NCBI GenBank assembly: GCA_027449125.1
Contig: DAIDME010000014.1
Location: forward strand, 1-64,000
Direction: 5' to 3'
DNA length: 64,000 bases
Source: Solirubrobacterales bacterium
GTDB taxonomy: Bacteria > Actinomycetota > Thermoleophilia > Solirubrobacterales > Solirubrobacteraceae
Part shown: positions 56,532 to 64,000 of the stretch, one piece after another
Layout of the letters: the number at the start of each line of letters is the position of its first letter
Numbering within the stretch: the stretch's first letter is position 1
The notes under the pieces: model-generated
Databases searched by the model: none
What the model was told of the DNA's origin: nothing
The model's input: only the letters and a program-made list of their open reading frames with translations
Translations under genes and position numbers: made by a program

Positions 56532-58153
56532 ACCAGCGCCGCCAGATCGTCGTGCAGCTCCTCCTGGAGCAGGTCGACCTCGTGGATCCCGTCCGCGTGC
56601 GCGCGCGCCAGCGATCGCTCCACCTCGTCGCGGATCTCCTGGCGCAGCCCCTCGGCGGCCTCGACGAAGGGCACGCCACGGAAGATCACCTCGGTGTCTG
56701 CCACCGGAGCGCCCTGATCCTCGGAGATCGTGGCCACCACGATGAAGATGCCGTCAGCCGACAGCATCCGGCGATCGCGCAGCGCCACGTCGGCGGGATC
56801 GCCGATGTCGACGCCGTCCACGAAGATCATGCCCGACTGCTCCGGCGAGCCGAAGCGGGCGCCGTGTTCATCGATCTCGAGCGGCAGGCCGTTGTTGCCG
56901 CGGAAGATCCGCTCCGCATCGATGCCGACCGCCTCCGCCAGCTGGGCGTGCAGATGGATGCGCTTGTGGTCGCCGTGGATCGGCATGACGTAACGCGGCC
57001 TGACGAGGTTCAGCATCAGCTTGATCTCCTCCGCGTAGCCGTGTCCGGAGGCGTGGATCTGAGCGTCCGCCGTCGTCACCACGTCGCAGCCGATGTGGTA
57101 GAGGCGGTCGATCGTTTCGTTGACAGCTCGCTCGTTGCCGGGAATCGGCGTCGCCGAGAACACGACCGTGTCGCCGGCACGCAGCTTGATCTGGCGGTGA
57201 TCGTTGTGGGCCATCCGCCGCAGAGCGGACAGCGGCTCCCCCTGCGATCCGGTGGAGATCACCACCACCCGGTCCTCCGGCCAGTCCTCCACCTCCTGTG
57301 GCTGGACGAGGATCCCGTCGGGAACGTCGAGGTGGCCCAGCGAGCGGCCGATGCCGACGTTCTTGCGCATCGAGCGGCCCACCAGCGCGACCTTGCGGTC
57401 GAGCGCGGCCGCCGCGTCCACGACCTGCTGCACGCGGTGGATGTTGGAGGCGAAGCTGGTGACCACGATCCGGCCCTCGGCGCGGGCGAAGACCTCCTCG
57501 AGGCGCGGCCCGACGACGCGCTCGGAGAGCGAGTGACCGGCACGGTCGGCGTTGGTCGAATCCCCGCACAGAAGCAGCACGCCGTCACGCCCGAGCTCCG
57601 CCAGGCGCTGCACGTCGGCGGGCTCGCCGTCCACGGGCGTCTGGTCGAACTTGTAGTCGCCGGTGATGAGCGTCGTTCCCAGATCGCAGGTGAGGGCGAC
57701 CGCCCGCGTCCCCGGGATCGAGTGCGTCATGTGGATCATCTCGATGTCGAACGCTCCCGCCGCGATCTCGTCACCCGCGGGCGCCTCGATCAGCTCGACG
57801 TCGCGTAGCTTGTGCTCGTCGAGCTTGGATCGCGCCATGGCGACGGTCAGCCTGGAACCGTAGACGGGCGGCAGCTCGCCGTGGCGCGCGAGGTCACGCA
57901 GCACCCATGGCAGGGCACCGAGGTGATCCTCGTGGCCATGCGTGATCACGATCGCCTCGATCTCGTCGACGCGCTCGCGCAGGTAGGAGAAGTCGGGCAG
58001 CACCAGATCGATACCGAGCATCTCGGCGGTCGGGAAGCGCAGGCCGACATCCACCACGACGAGCGACCCGTCGTACTCGAGAACCATCATGTTCTTGCCG
58101 ATCTCACCCAGCCCGCCGAGCGGCAGGACCCGGAGCGTCTCCGCCGAGCTCAT
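56477..58153 (-). CDS. rnj: Ribonuclease J
   Basis: This 558-residue beta-CASP ribonuclease has IVITHGHEDHLGALPWVLRD (metal site), HMTHSIPGTRAVAL, LITGDYKFDQTPVDG, beta-CASP motif GRIVVTSFASNIHRVQQVVD, and MPIHGDHKRIHLHAQLAEAV. The C-terminal domain follows with normal length. It has 5'-3' exo- and endoribonuclease activity in mRNA decay and rRNA maturation. ATG 58153 overlaps dapA's stop by 4 nt; the dapA-rnj coupling is common in actinobacteria. Its 3' end overlaps the sensor kinase gene by 55 nt, tail to tail. Confidence 0.94.
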   Translation of the reverse strand: MSSAETLRVLPLGGLGEIGKNMMVLEYDGSLVVVDVGLRFPTAEMLGIDLVLPDFSYLRERVDEIEAIVITHGHEDHLGALPWVLRDLARHGELPPVYGSRLTVAMARSKLDEHKLRDVELIEAPAGDEIAAGAFDIEMIHMTHSIPGTRAVALTCDLGTTLITGDYKFDQTPVDGEPADVQRLAELGRDGVLLLCGDSTNADRAGHSLSERVVGPRLEEVFARAEGRIVVTSFASNIHRVQQVVDAAAALDRKVALVGRSMRKNVGIGRSLGHLDVPDGILVQPQEVEDWPEDRVVVISTGSQGEPLSALRRMAHNDHRQIKLRAGDTVVFSATPIPGNERAVNETIDRLYHIGCDVVTTADAQIHASGHGYAEEIKLMLNLVRPRYVMPIHGDHKRIHLHAQLAEAVGIDAERIFRGNNGLPLEIDEHGARFGSPEQSGMIFVDGVDIGDPADVALRDRRMLSADGIFIVVATISEDQGAPVADTEVIFRGVPFVEAAEGLRQEIRDEVERSLARAHADGIHEVDLLQEELHDDLAALVYDRLRRRPMVLPVVVEV

Positions 58154-59022
58154 GCGCCCGCCGTCTCGCGCGTCAGGCCGTGACGCTCCAGCAGCCCCCG
58201 GATGACCGCCGTCTCATGCTCGTCGAGCGGCACGTAGGGCAGGCGCGGGCCGCCGGCCGGGACGCCGATCAGGCTCAGTGCAGCCTTGCAGCTGCAGGCC
58301 GCCGGCGCGATCGCCATGTCGCGGTAGACATCGGCGAGCTCGGCATCGATCGTCGCCCGCGACCCCGGCTCGTCGACCATCCGGCGCATCTGGGTCCCGA
58401 ACACGTGGCTGCCGGTGAGAATCCCGCCGGCGCCCCCCATGTCGAGCACGCGCGCCAGCAGGTCGTCGTTGCCGGCGTAGAGCTGCAGACCGTCGATCTG
58501 GGCGGCGTTGGCGGCATTGGCCTGCTTGACGCCGCGCACGTGCTCACACACCTGGGCCAGCTCAGCCAACAGGTCATTGGGCATGTCGGACCCCGTCCGC
58601 TGCGGGATGTTATAGAGCACGATCGGCAGGTCGGTGGCCGCGTCGACAGCCTTGAAGTGCTCCACAACCCCACGCCGGCTCGGACGGTTGTAGTAGGGGT
58701 TGACCGACAGCAGCGCGTCGGGGCGCATCGCGCTGGCCGCCTCGGTGAGCTTGACGGCGTGACGGGTGTCGTTGGAGCCGACCCCGGCGATCACGGTCTT
58801 TCCGGGGTGGCGGGCGCGCACGTCGGAGATCACCGTCTGGATGAAGCCGAGGTGCTCATCGTCGTCGAGCGTGGCGGCCTCGCCGGTGGTGCCGCAGACC
58901 ACGACCCCGTCCGAGCCGGTGGCGAACAGGTGCGCGAGCAGCCTTGACGCCGCGGGCTCGTCGACACGGCCGGCGGCGTCAAACGGCGTCACCATCGCTG
59001 TGATTATGGCTCCGAGGTTCAT
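58150..59022 (-). CDS. dapA: 4-hydroxy-tetrahydrodipicolinate synthase
   Basis: This 290-residue class I aldolase has VVVCGTTGEAATLDDDEHLG, LLSVNPYYNRPSRRGVVEHF, IVLYNIPQRTGSDMPNDLLA and the Schiff-base lysine in HVRGVKQANAANAAQIDGLQ. It joins pyruvate and aspartate semialdehyde, committing carbon to lysine and diaminopimelate. The GTTGE and YNIPxRT motifs distinguish it from the DapA-like deaminase at 9895. ATG 59022 is used rather than the track's start 9 codons earlier. It lies between dapB and rnj on the same strand. Confidence 0.93.
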   Translation of the reverse strand: MNLGAIITAMVTPFDAAGRVDEPAASRLLAHLFATGSDGVVVCGTTGEAATLDDDEHLGFIQTVISDVRARHPGKTVIAGVGSNDTRHAVKLTEAASAMRPDALLSVNPYYNRPSRRGVVEHFKAVDAATDLPIVLYNIPQRTGSDMPNDLLAELAQVCEHVRGVKQANAANAAQIDGLQLYAGNDDLLARVLDMGGAGGILTGSHVFGTQMRRMVDEPGSRATIDAELADVYRDMAIAPAACSCKAALSLIGVPAGGPRLPYVPLDEHETAVIRGLLERHGLTRETAGA

Positions 59023-59045
59023 CTGGGCAGTCCGCTCCAATGTTC

Positions 59046-59714
59046 TCACAGAAACGCTTCCAGACCGACGAGCAGGGGCTCCCCCTGTGTCCGCACACGG
59101 CGGATCGCCAGCAGCACGCCGGGCATGAAGGACTCACGATCGAGCGAGTCGTGGCGGATCGTGAGCGTCTGGCCGAGATCGCCAAAGATCACCTCCTGGT
59201 GGGCCACCAGGCCCGGCAGGCGTACGGAGTGGATCGGTGGGGACGGCCTGTCCGGGGCCGCCTCGTGGATGCGCCGCGCGGTCAGCGCCGCCGTGCCGCT
59301 GGGCACGTCGAGCTTGGCTTCGTGGTGGCGCTCGATGATCTCGGCGGCTCGCATGTGCCTGGCCGCCTGCGCCGCGAAGCTCATCATCAGCACGGCACCG
59401 ATCGCGAAGTTCGGCGCCACGAAGACATTGGCGCCGACCAGGCCGCGAACCTCGTCCAGATCGAAGCCAGTCGTCCCGACCACCACGTGCACGCCCGCGG
59501 CCACCGCGCTGCGGATGTTCTCCGCGGCACTGGTTGGGAGCGAGAAGTCGACCAGCACGTCTGGCCGATGGTCTCGCAGCGCCGCACCGAGCTCGAGGCC
59601 CAGCGTGGGATCGATGCGCGCCACGAGCTCCATGTCGGGCGCATTCTGGACGGCGAGGCAGGTGGTTTCGCCCATCCTCCCGGCGGCGCCGCTGACTGCG
59701 ACCCGGATCGTCAC
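59046..59714 (-). CDS. dapB: 4-hydroxy-tetrahydrodipicolinate reductase
   Basis: This 222-residue Rossmann protein has VAVSGAAGRMGETTCLAVQN, DFSLPTSAAENIRSAVAAGV, VVGTTGFDLDEVRGLVG, FVAPNFAIGAVLMMSFAAQA and the substrate motif IIERHHEAKLDVPSGTAALT. It reduces the dapA product to tetrahydrodipicolinate, the substrate of DapL. It is a little short for the family (about 245-270), mostly from the N-terminal half. GTG 59714 overlaps the M16 peptidase stop by 4 nt; earlier track codons are rejected. Confidence 0.93.
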   Translation of the reverse strand: MTIRVAVSGAAGRMGETTCLAVQNAPDMELVARIDPTLGLELGAALRDHRPDVLVDFSLPTSAAENIRSAVAAGVHVVVGTTGFDLDEVRGLVGANVFVAPNFAIGAVLMMSFAAQAARHMRAAEIIERHHEAKLDVPSGTAALTARRIHEAAPDRPSPPIHSVRLPGLVAHQEVIFGDLGQTLTIRHDSLDRESFMPGVLLAIRRVRTQGEPLLVGLEAFL

Positions 59715-60997
59715 ACCGATACCCCACGCGCGACCGCCAGCGCCGCGTCGAAGCGCTCCCGGTCGGGTCCGATACAGGCGACGGACAGGCGCTCTGGCGC
59801 CCAAAGCTCATCCGCCAGCGCCTCCAGGTCCGCCAGGCTGACCGCGTCGATCCGCGAGACCACCTCGTCCAGCGAAAGCAGCGGAGCGTCAGCGAGCGTC
59901 TCCGAGCCGAGCCGGCTCATCCGCGCGCCGGTGGACTCGAGCGACAGCAACACCCTGCCCTTGAGGTTCTCCTTGGCGCGGGCAAGCTCGTCCGGGCTCG
60001 CGGGCTCACGGCGCATGCGGGCCAGCTCAGCGTCAACGACCTGCATCGCCTCGCCGAGGTTCTCCGCCCGCGTGCCGAGGTAGAGCCCGAGCTCGCCGCT
60101 GTCCTGAAAGGCGTTGGTGAAGGAGTAGACCGAGTAGGCGAGCCCGCGGCTCTCGCGCACCTCCTGGAAGAGACGCGACGACGAGGTGCCGCCGAAGATC
60201 GTGTCGAGCACCCGCAGTGCGAAGCGGCGCTCGTCGTGGCGAGACAGTCCTGGGCCGCCGAGGCAAAGGTGGAACTGCTCGGTCTCCTTGCGCTCGAACA
60301 GCACGCCGGCCGTCGGGGTCGGCGGCGCGGGAATGACGAGGGGCGGCTCAGCGGAGCCGCCCCTGGCACCATCCCGAGGCAGCGCGGCATCAGCGAGCGA
60401 CACGAGCGCGTCGTGGTCAACGGCACCGGCGGCGGCGATCACGACGTTCTCGGGCTGGTAGCGGGACGCGTGGAAGCGCCGGATCTCCGCGGCCGAGACG
60501 CCCGCGATCACAGGCGCGTAGCCGATGATCGCCCGGCCCAGGGGGTGCCCGGCGAACACCGCCTGACCGAGCAGGTCGAAGATCTTCTCCTGCGGGTCGT
60601 CCTCGTACATCGCGATCTCCTCGAGGATCACCGCTCGCTCCGCGTCGATCTCCGTGAGCGCCGGCGCGAACACCATGTCGGAGATCACGTCGAACGCGCG
60701 CGGCACGTGCTCGTCGATGATCCTCGCGTACACCGAGGTGGTCTCCTTACCGGTGCCGGCGTTGATCTCCGCTCCCATGCCGTCGAAGATCTGGTCGATC
60801 TCCAGCGAGGCGTAGCGCGCGCTGCCCTTGAAGAGCAGGTGCTCGAGCAGGTGCGAGAGCCCCGCCTGCGCCTCGGTCTCGCCGCGCGAGCCCGTGCCGA
60901 TCCAGAACCCGAGCGACACGGACCGGACGGAGGGCATCGCCTCCGTCACGATCCGCACGCCGCTTGCGAGCGTGGTTGAGCGGTGCTCGCCGGTCAC
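59711..60997 (-). CDS. M16 zinc peptidase (processing-peptidase-like)
   Basis: This 428-residue protein has the inverted zinc motif AGLSHLLEHLLFKGSARYA, with the distal Glu in RAVILEEIAMYEDDPQEKIF. The C-terminal half includes HDERRFALRVLDTIFGGTSS then RLFQEVRESRGLAYSVYSFT. This is the single-subunit M16B type found beside pnp in many Gram-positives. The substrate is unknown. GTG 60997 is chosen because the family begins TTLASGVRIVTEAMP; the track's extra 131 codons overlap pnp. It lies 34 nt after pnp and overlaps dapB by 4 nt. Confidence 0.9.
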   Translation of the reverse strand: MTGEHRSTTLASGVRIVTEAMPSVRSVSLGFWIGTGSRGETEAQAGLSHLLEHLLFKGSARYASLEIDQIFDGMGAEINAGTGKETTSVYARIIDEHVPRAFDVISDMVFAPALTEIDAERAVILEEIAMYEDDPQEKIFDLLGQAVFAGHPLGRAIIGYAPVIAGVSAAEIRRFHASRYQPENVVIAAAGAVDHDALVSLADAALPRDGARGGSAEPPLVIPAPPTPTAGVLFERKETEQFHLCLGGPGLSRHDERRFALRVLDTIFGGTSSSRLFQEVRESRGLAYSVYSFTNAFQDSGELGLYLGTRAENLGEAMQVVDAELARMRREPASPDELARAKENLKGRVLLSLESTGARMSRLGSETLADAPLLSLDEVVSRIDAVSLADLEALADELWAPERLSVACIGPDRERFDAALAVARGVSV

Positions 60998-61031
60998 TGG
61001 CGTCGCGCGCCCGTGAGCGCTTGGCGCAGCC

Positions 61032-63314
61032 TCAGCCCCGGTCGGGGTCGCTGTCGCGGACGCGGCCGCCACGGCCGCGGTCACCGCGATCCCCACGGCC
61101 CCGGTCCCGGTCTCGGTCACGGTCACGGCCACCGCGCTCGCGTCGCTCGCCACCGCCGCCGTTGCCGGAGCCGGCGCCGATTGATGCGATCTCCTCGATC
61201 GTCTTACCCGCGATCTCCGGATCGTCGGCGAGACGCAGGCCGATCCGGCCGCGCTCACGATCAACCTCGACCACCCGGACGTTGAGCTCGTCGCCCTTGT
61301 TGAGGACCTCCTCGACGGTCGCGATCCGCCTGCCCGGAGCCACATTCGAGATGTGCAGCAGTCCGTCCGTGCCCTTGGCCAGCTCGACAAAGGCGCCGAA
61401 GGTCGTGGTCTTCACGACCTTGCCGCTGTAGTGGTCCCCGACCTCCACCTCCTTGGTCATCGAGCGGATGCGGTCGACCAGCGCATCGCCGAGCTCACGG
61501 TTCGAGGCGTACACCAACACCTGGCCCTCGTCGTTGACGTCGATCTGGGACTCGAACTCATCCTGCAGGGCACGGATCGTCTCGCCTCCCTTGCCGATCA
61601 GCAGGCCGATCTTCTCGGGGTCGATCTTGACCGTGGAGATGCCGGGCGCGTAGCGTGAGAGCTCGCCGCGCGGCGCATCGATCACCGCCTGCATCTTGCC
61701 GAGGATGAACTCGCGCGCGGCGTGCGCCTGAGCCAGCGCGTCACGCATGATCTCGAAGCTGACACCGATGATCTTGATGTCCATCTGCAACGCCGTGATG
61801 CCGTCGCTCGTGCCGGCGACCTTGAAGTCCATGTCGCCGAGGTGGTCCTCCACGCCGGCGATGTCGGTCAGGACGATGTAGTCCTCGCCCTCCTTGATGA
61901 GTCCCATGGCGATCCCGGCAACCGGCTTCTTGAGCGGCACGCCCGCGTCCATCAGGCTCAGCGAGGAGCCGCAGACGCTCGCCATCGAGCTGGAGCCGTT
62001 CGACTCGAGCACATCCGAGACCACGCGGATCGTGTAGGGAAAGTCGTCCTGGCTCGGGATCATCGGCACGAGCGCGCGCTCCGCGAGCGCGCCATGACCG
62101 ATGTCGCGCCGCTTCGGCCCCCCCAGCCTGCCGGCCTCACCAACGCTGAACGGCGGGAAGTTGTAGTGGTGGAAGTAGCGCTTGGACGTCTCCAGGCCCA
62201 GGGTGTCGAGGCGCATCTCCTCGCGCGTCGTGCCCAGCGCGACCGTGCTCAGAACCTGGGTCTGACCGCGGGTGAAGAGCGCCGAGCCGTGGGTCCGGGG
62301 GGTAACGCCGACCTCGATGTCGATCTGGCGGATCTCGTCGGCACGGCGGCCGTCCGGACGGACCTTCTTGACCGCGATGCGCTCGCGGATCAGGGTCTTC
62401 TCCAGCTTGTCGGCGGCACGCTGGGCGTGCGCCCGTGCCTCGGCGTAGCCTTCGCTCTCGGGATCGCCGGCGTAGCGCTCGACGATCTCGCCCTTCACAG
62501 CCTCGGTCGCGGTCTGGCGCTCGAGCTTGTCCTCCACCTGCGTGGCGGCGTCGAGCGCTTCGCCGTGCGAGGCGACGACCTGCCGGTAGAGGTCCTCGTG
62601 CACGCCTGGCGCCTCGAACGCGATCGCCGGCTTGCCCGCCTGGTTGCGCAGATCCACCTGCGCGGCACAGAGGCGCTTGATCGCGTCGTGAGCGATGTCC
62701 AGGGCGTCGAGGATCTCCGCCTCCGGGATCTCGTTGGCGCCGGCCTCGACCATCGTGATCCCCTCGGCGGTGCCGGCGACGATCAGGTCGAGGTCGCTGC
62801 CCTCGAGCAGATCCTCCTCGTTGGGGTTGACGACGAAGTTGCCGTCCACCTTGCCGATCCGGACGGCGCCGACCGCTGCGGCGACGGGTGCGCCCGACAG
62901 CTGCAGGGCCGCTGAGGCCCCGTTGATCGCGAGGATGTCGTATGGGTTGACGTGGTCGACGCTGAGCGGCATCGCCACGAGCTGGGTCTCATAACGCCAA
63001 CCCTTGGGAAAGAGCGGCCGGATCGGACGGTCGATCATGCGCGCAGTGAGCGTCGCCTTCTCGCCGGCGCGACCCTCGCGCTTGAAGAACGAGCCCGGGA
63101 TGCGGCCGGCCGCATACATGCGCTCCTCGACGTCCACGGTCAGCGGCAGGAAGTCCGCGTCACGGAGATTGCCTATCACGGCGGTGCAGAGCACCATCGT
63201 CTCCCCCGCTTGGACGGCCACCGCTCCGCTCGCCTGCTTGGCGAGCTTGCCTGTCTCGAACGAGATCTCCTGGCCGGAGATCTCCACACAGACGCGCTTA
63301 ACAGCGTCAGACAT
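61032..63314 (-). CDS. pnp: Polynucleotide phosphorylase
   Basis: This 760-residue protein has two RNase PH-like domains (GETMVLCTAVIGN; RTHGSALFTRGQTQVLSTVA), with ASVCGSSLSLMDAGVPLKKP in the second core. KH (KIGLLIGKGGETIRALQDEF) and S1 (GKVVKTTTFGAFVELAKGTD) domains follow. An arginine/aspartate/glycine tail (GRDRDRDRDRGRGDRGDRG) ends it. It is the 3'-5' phosphorolytic exonuclease of the degradosome. ATG 63314 is preceded by GAAGGGAA. It heads the pnp-M16-dapB-dapA-rnj operon. The usual rpsO is not directly upstream. Confidence 0.95.
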   Translation of the reverse strand: MSDAVKRVCVEISGQEISFETGKLAKQASGAVAVQAGETMVLCTAVIGNLRDADFLPLTVDVEERMYAAGRIPGSFFKREGRAGEKATLTARMIDRPIRPLFPKGWRYETQLVAMPLSVDHVNPYDILAINGASAALQLSGAPVAAAVGAVRIGKVDGNFVVNPNEEDLLEGSDLDLIVAGTAEGITMVEAGANEIPEAEILDALDIAHDAIKRLCAAQVDLRNQAGKPAIAFEAPGVHEDLYRQVVASHGEALDAATQVEDKLERQTATEAVKGEIVERYAGDPESEGYAEARAHAQRAADKLEKTLIRERIAVKKVRPDGRRADEIRQIDIEVGVTPRTHGSALFTRGQTQVLSTVALGTTREEMRLDTLGLETSKRYFHHYNFPPFSVGEAGRLGGPKRRDIGHGALAERALVPMIPSQDDFPYTIRVVSDVLESNGSSSMASVCGSSLSLMDAGVPLKKPVAGIAMGLIKEGEDYIVLTDIAGVEDHLGDMDFKVAGTSDGITALQMDIKIIGVSFEIMRDALAQAHAAREFILGKMQAVIDAPRGELSRYAPGISTVKIDPEKIGLLIGKGGETIRALQDEFESQIDVNDEGQVLVYASNRELGDALVDRIRSMTKEVEVGDHYSGKVVKTTTFGAFVELAKGTDGLLHISNVAPGRRIATVEEVLNKGDELNVRVVEVDRERGRIGLRLADDPEIAGKTIEEIASIGAGSGNGGGGERRERGGRDRDRDRDRGRGDRGDRGRGGRVRDSDPDRG

Positions 63315-63392
63315 ATTCAGTTCCCTTCTGCTCCGCCCGTCGGTCGGCGAAGTGCTTCTCGTCTTATTTCTCTGTACCGAACGGGGATGATG

Positions 63393-64000
63393 CTAGCGGG
63401 TGCAGACGCGGTATCGCGACAGGATCGCCGCGAGCCGGCCAGCCTGGAGCGACGGTGCCGACCGCAAGCCCTCGCGCGTGATCCGGACCGTCGGCACCCC
63501 GCTGGCGGCGAGGATCATCGCGTCGGCGCCACGGTCCGCTTCGAACGCCCGCCTGGTTCCGTGCGTGCTCCAGCCGTCCAGCTCGACGATCAACCGGCCA
63601 GGCGTGAACAGTACGTCCACACGCACGCCACACACCAGCACGTTCATGCTGTATTCGGGCAGTCCGTAACGCGCCGCGAAGCGCTGCCAGTCGATCTCCA
63701 GCGCCGACCGCTTCGCCTCGCCATCGCTGGCCCCGGCGAGCGCGAGCAGCTTGGCCGACCCGGGATGGCGCGGGTTGCGGCGCGCCACATCGACCAGCGC
63801 GTCGTTACCAATCAGCCGACGCATCCGCAGCTCGTTGTGGAAGCAGTGCGGGTCGCGGGTGCGAGTCTGCGGCGCGATATCCAGCAGAGTCCGCGCGGCG
63901 CTGGTGACGCGCAACCCCGCCTGCACGCGCAGGTCGCGGCTCAGCAGACTCGTGCATCGCCGCAGCGGGAGCGTCGGAATTCGCAGCCGGCGCGGCGCGA
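63393..64000 (-). CDS. DUF559-type endonuclease-like protein, N-terminus beyond the window
   Basis: The track lists 177 residues from a GTG at 63926, but the frame stays open to the window edge (LRIPTLPLRRCTSLLSRDLR upstream), so this is a partial gene. GLRVTSAARTLLDIAPQ matches the winged-helix/AbiEi-like N-terminal domain. VRVDVLFTPGRLIVELDGWS then THGTRRAFEADRGADAMILA matches the Vsr-like DUF559 nuclease core. Proteins of this layout are abundant in actinobacteria and are of uncertain role; some resemble type IV antitoxin parts. It ends 79 nt from the pnp start on the same strand. Confidence 0.75.
   Translation of the reverse strand, partial: APRRLRIPTLPLRRCTSLLSRDLRVQAGLRVTSAARTLLDIAPQTRTRDPHCFHNELRMRRLIGNDALVDVARRNPRHPGSAKLLALAGASDGEAKRSALEIDWQRFAARYGLPEYSMNVLVCGVRVDVLFTPGRLIVELDGWSTHGTRRAFEADRGADAMILAASGVPTVRITREGLRSAPSLQAGRLAAILSRYRVCTR

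Overview
The window is GC-rich, densely coded chromosomal DNA, most likely from an actinobacterium of the Thermoleophilia/Solirubrobacterales type. This placement is inferred from gene content and protein character: RNase Y together with RNase J and PNPase, a DapL-type lysine route, MurT/GatD, a deazaflavin-dependent (F420-type) oxidoreductase, DUF6457, and actinobacterial-style SRAP and MFS genes. No rRNA or tRNA gene was found and GC was not counted.

Layout. 1-3635 is an accessory, gene-poor edge. It holds a 5'-truncated transposase relic, three toxin loci in a row on the minus strand (FitB/VapC-like PIN with RHH antitoxin, MazF/PemK with antitoxin, and a second PIN toxin whose antitoxin looks decayed), then about 0.8 kb with no convincing gene. 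3636-10803 is a complete hydroxyproline catabolic cluster: a GntR regulator facing a six-gene minus-strand operon (deaminase, ketoglutarate-semialdehyde dehydrogenase, 2-epimerase, three-subunit D-hydroxyproline dehydrogenase) leading to 2-oxoglutarate. 11013-14778 holds an EamA exporter, an enolase-superfamily gene broken by a one-base frameshift, and a one-carbon pair: a yeast-Mtd1-like methylene-THF dehydrogenase lacking the cyclohydrolase lysine, coupled to FchA. 14834-26109 is mixed metabolism: asparaginase, ArfB-like hydrolase, HemW, two MFS transporters, a GH65 phosphorylase with its beta-phosphoglucomutase, an ArsR-type regulator with a symmetric promoter/operator, and an M19 dipeptidase. 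26108-28683 has 26-nt tandem repeats, an internally deleted aldo/keto reductase, a GMC oxidase and a DDN-like protein.

28783-34868 includes a run of six genes overlapping by 1-4 nt: SRAP, HAD-IIA, murT, a SAM methyltransferase, gatD, and an orphan glycine-betaine-type binding protein. The methyltransferase sits between the two subunits of lipid II isoglutaminyl synthase. 34872-51628 is conserved housekeeping on the minus strand: dut, hflX, dapL, dapF, miaA, an MscS channel, miaB, rny, recX, recA (with an SOS box), cinA, a RodZ-like protein and ftsK. The dapF product has serine at both positions where DapF carries catalytic cysteines. 51689-56531 carries mobA, DUF6457, a His-rich membrane protein, fdhD, and a two-component system behind a near-perfect 29-nt palindrome. 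56477-63314 is a pnp-M16-dapB-dapA-rnj operon, and a partial DUF559 protein runs off the right edge.

The features that most deserve checking are the Ser/Ser DapF next to dapL, the Mtd1-like/FchA pair beside the hydroxyproline genes, and the methyltransferase inserted into the murT-gatD operon. I did not find a clearly new defence or mobile system.
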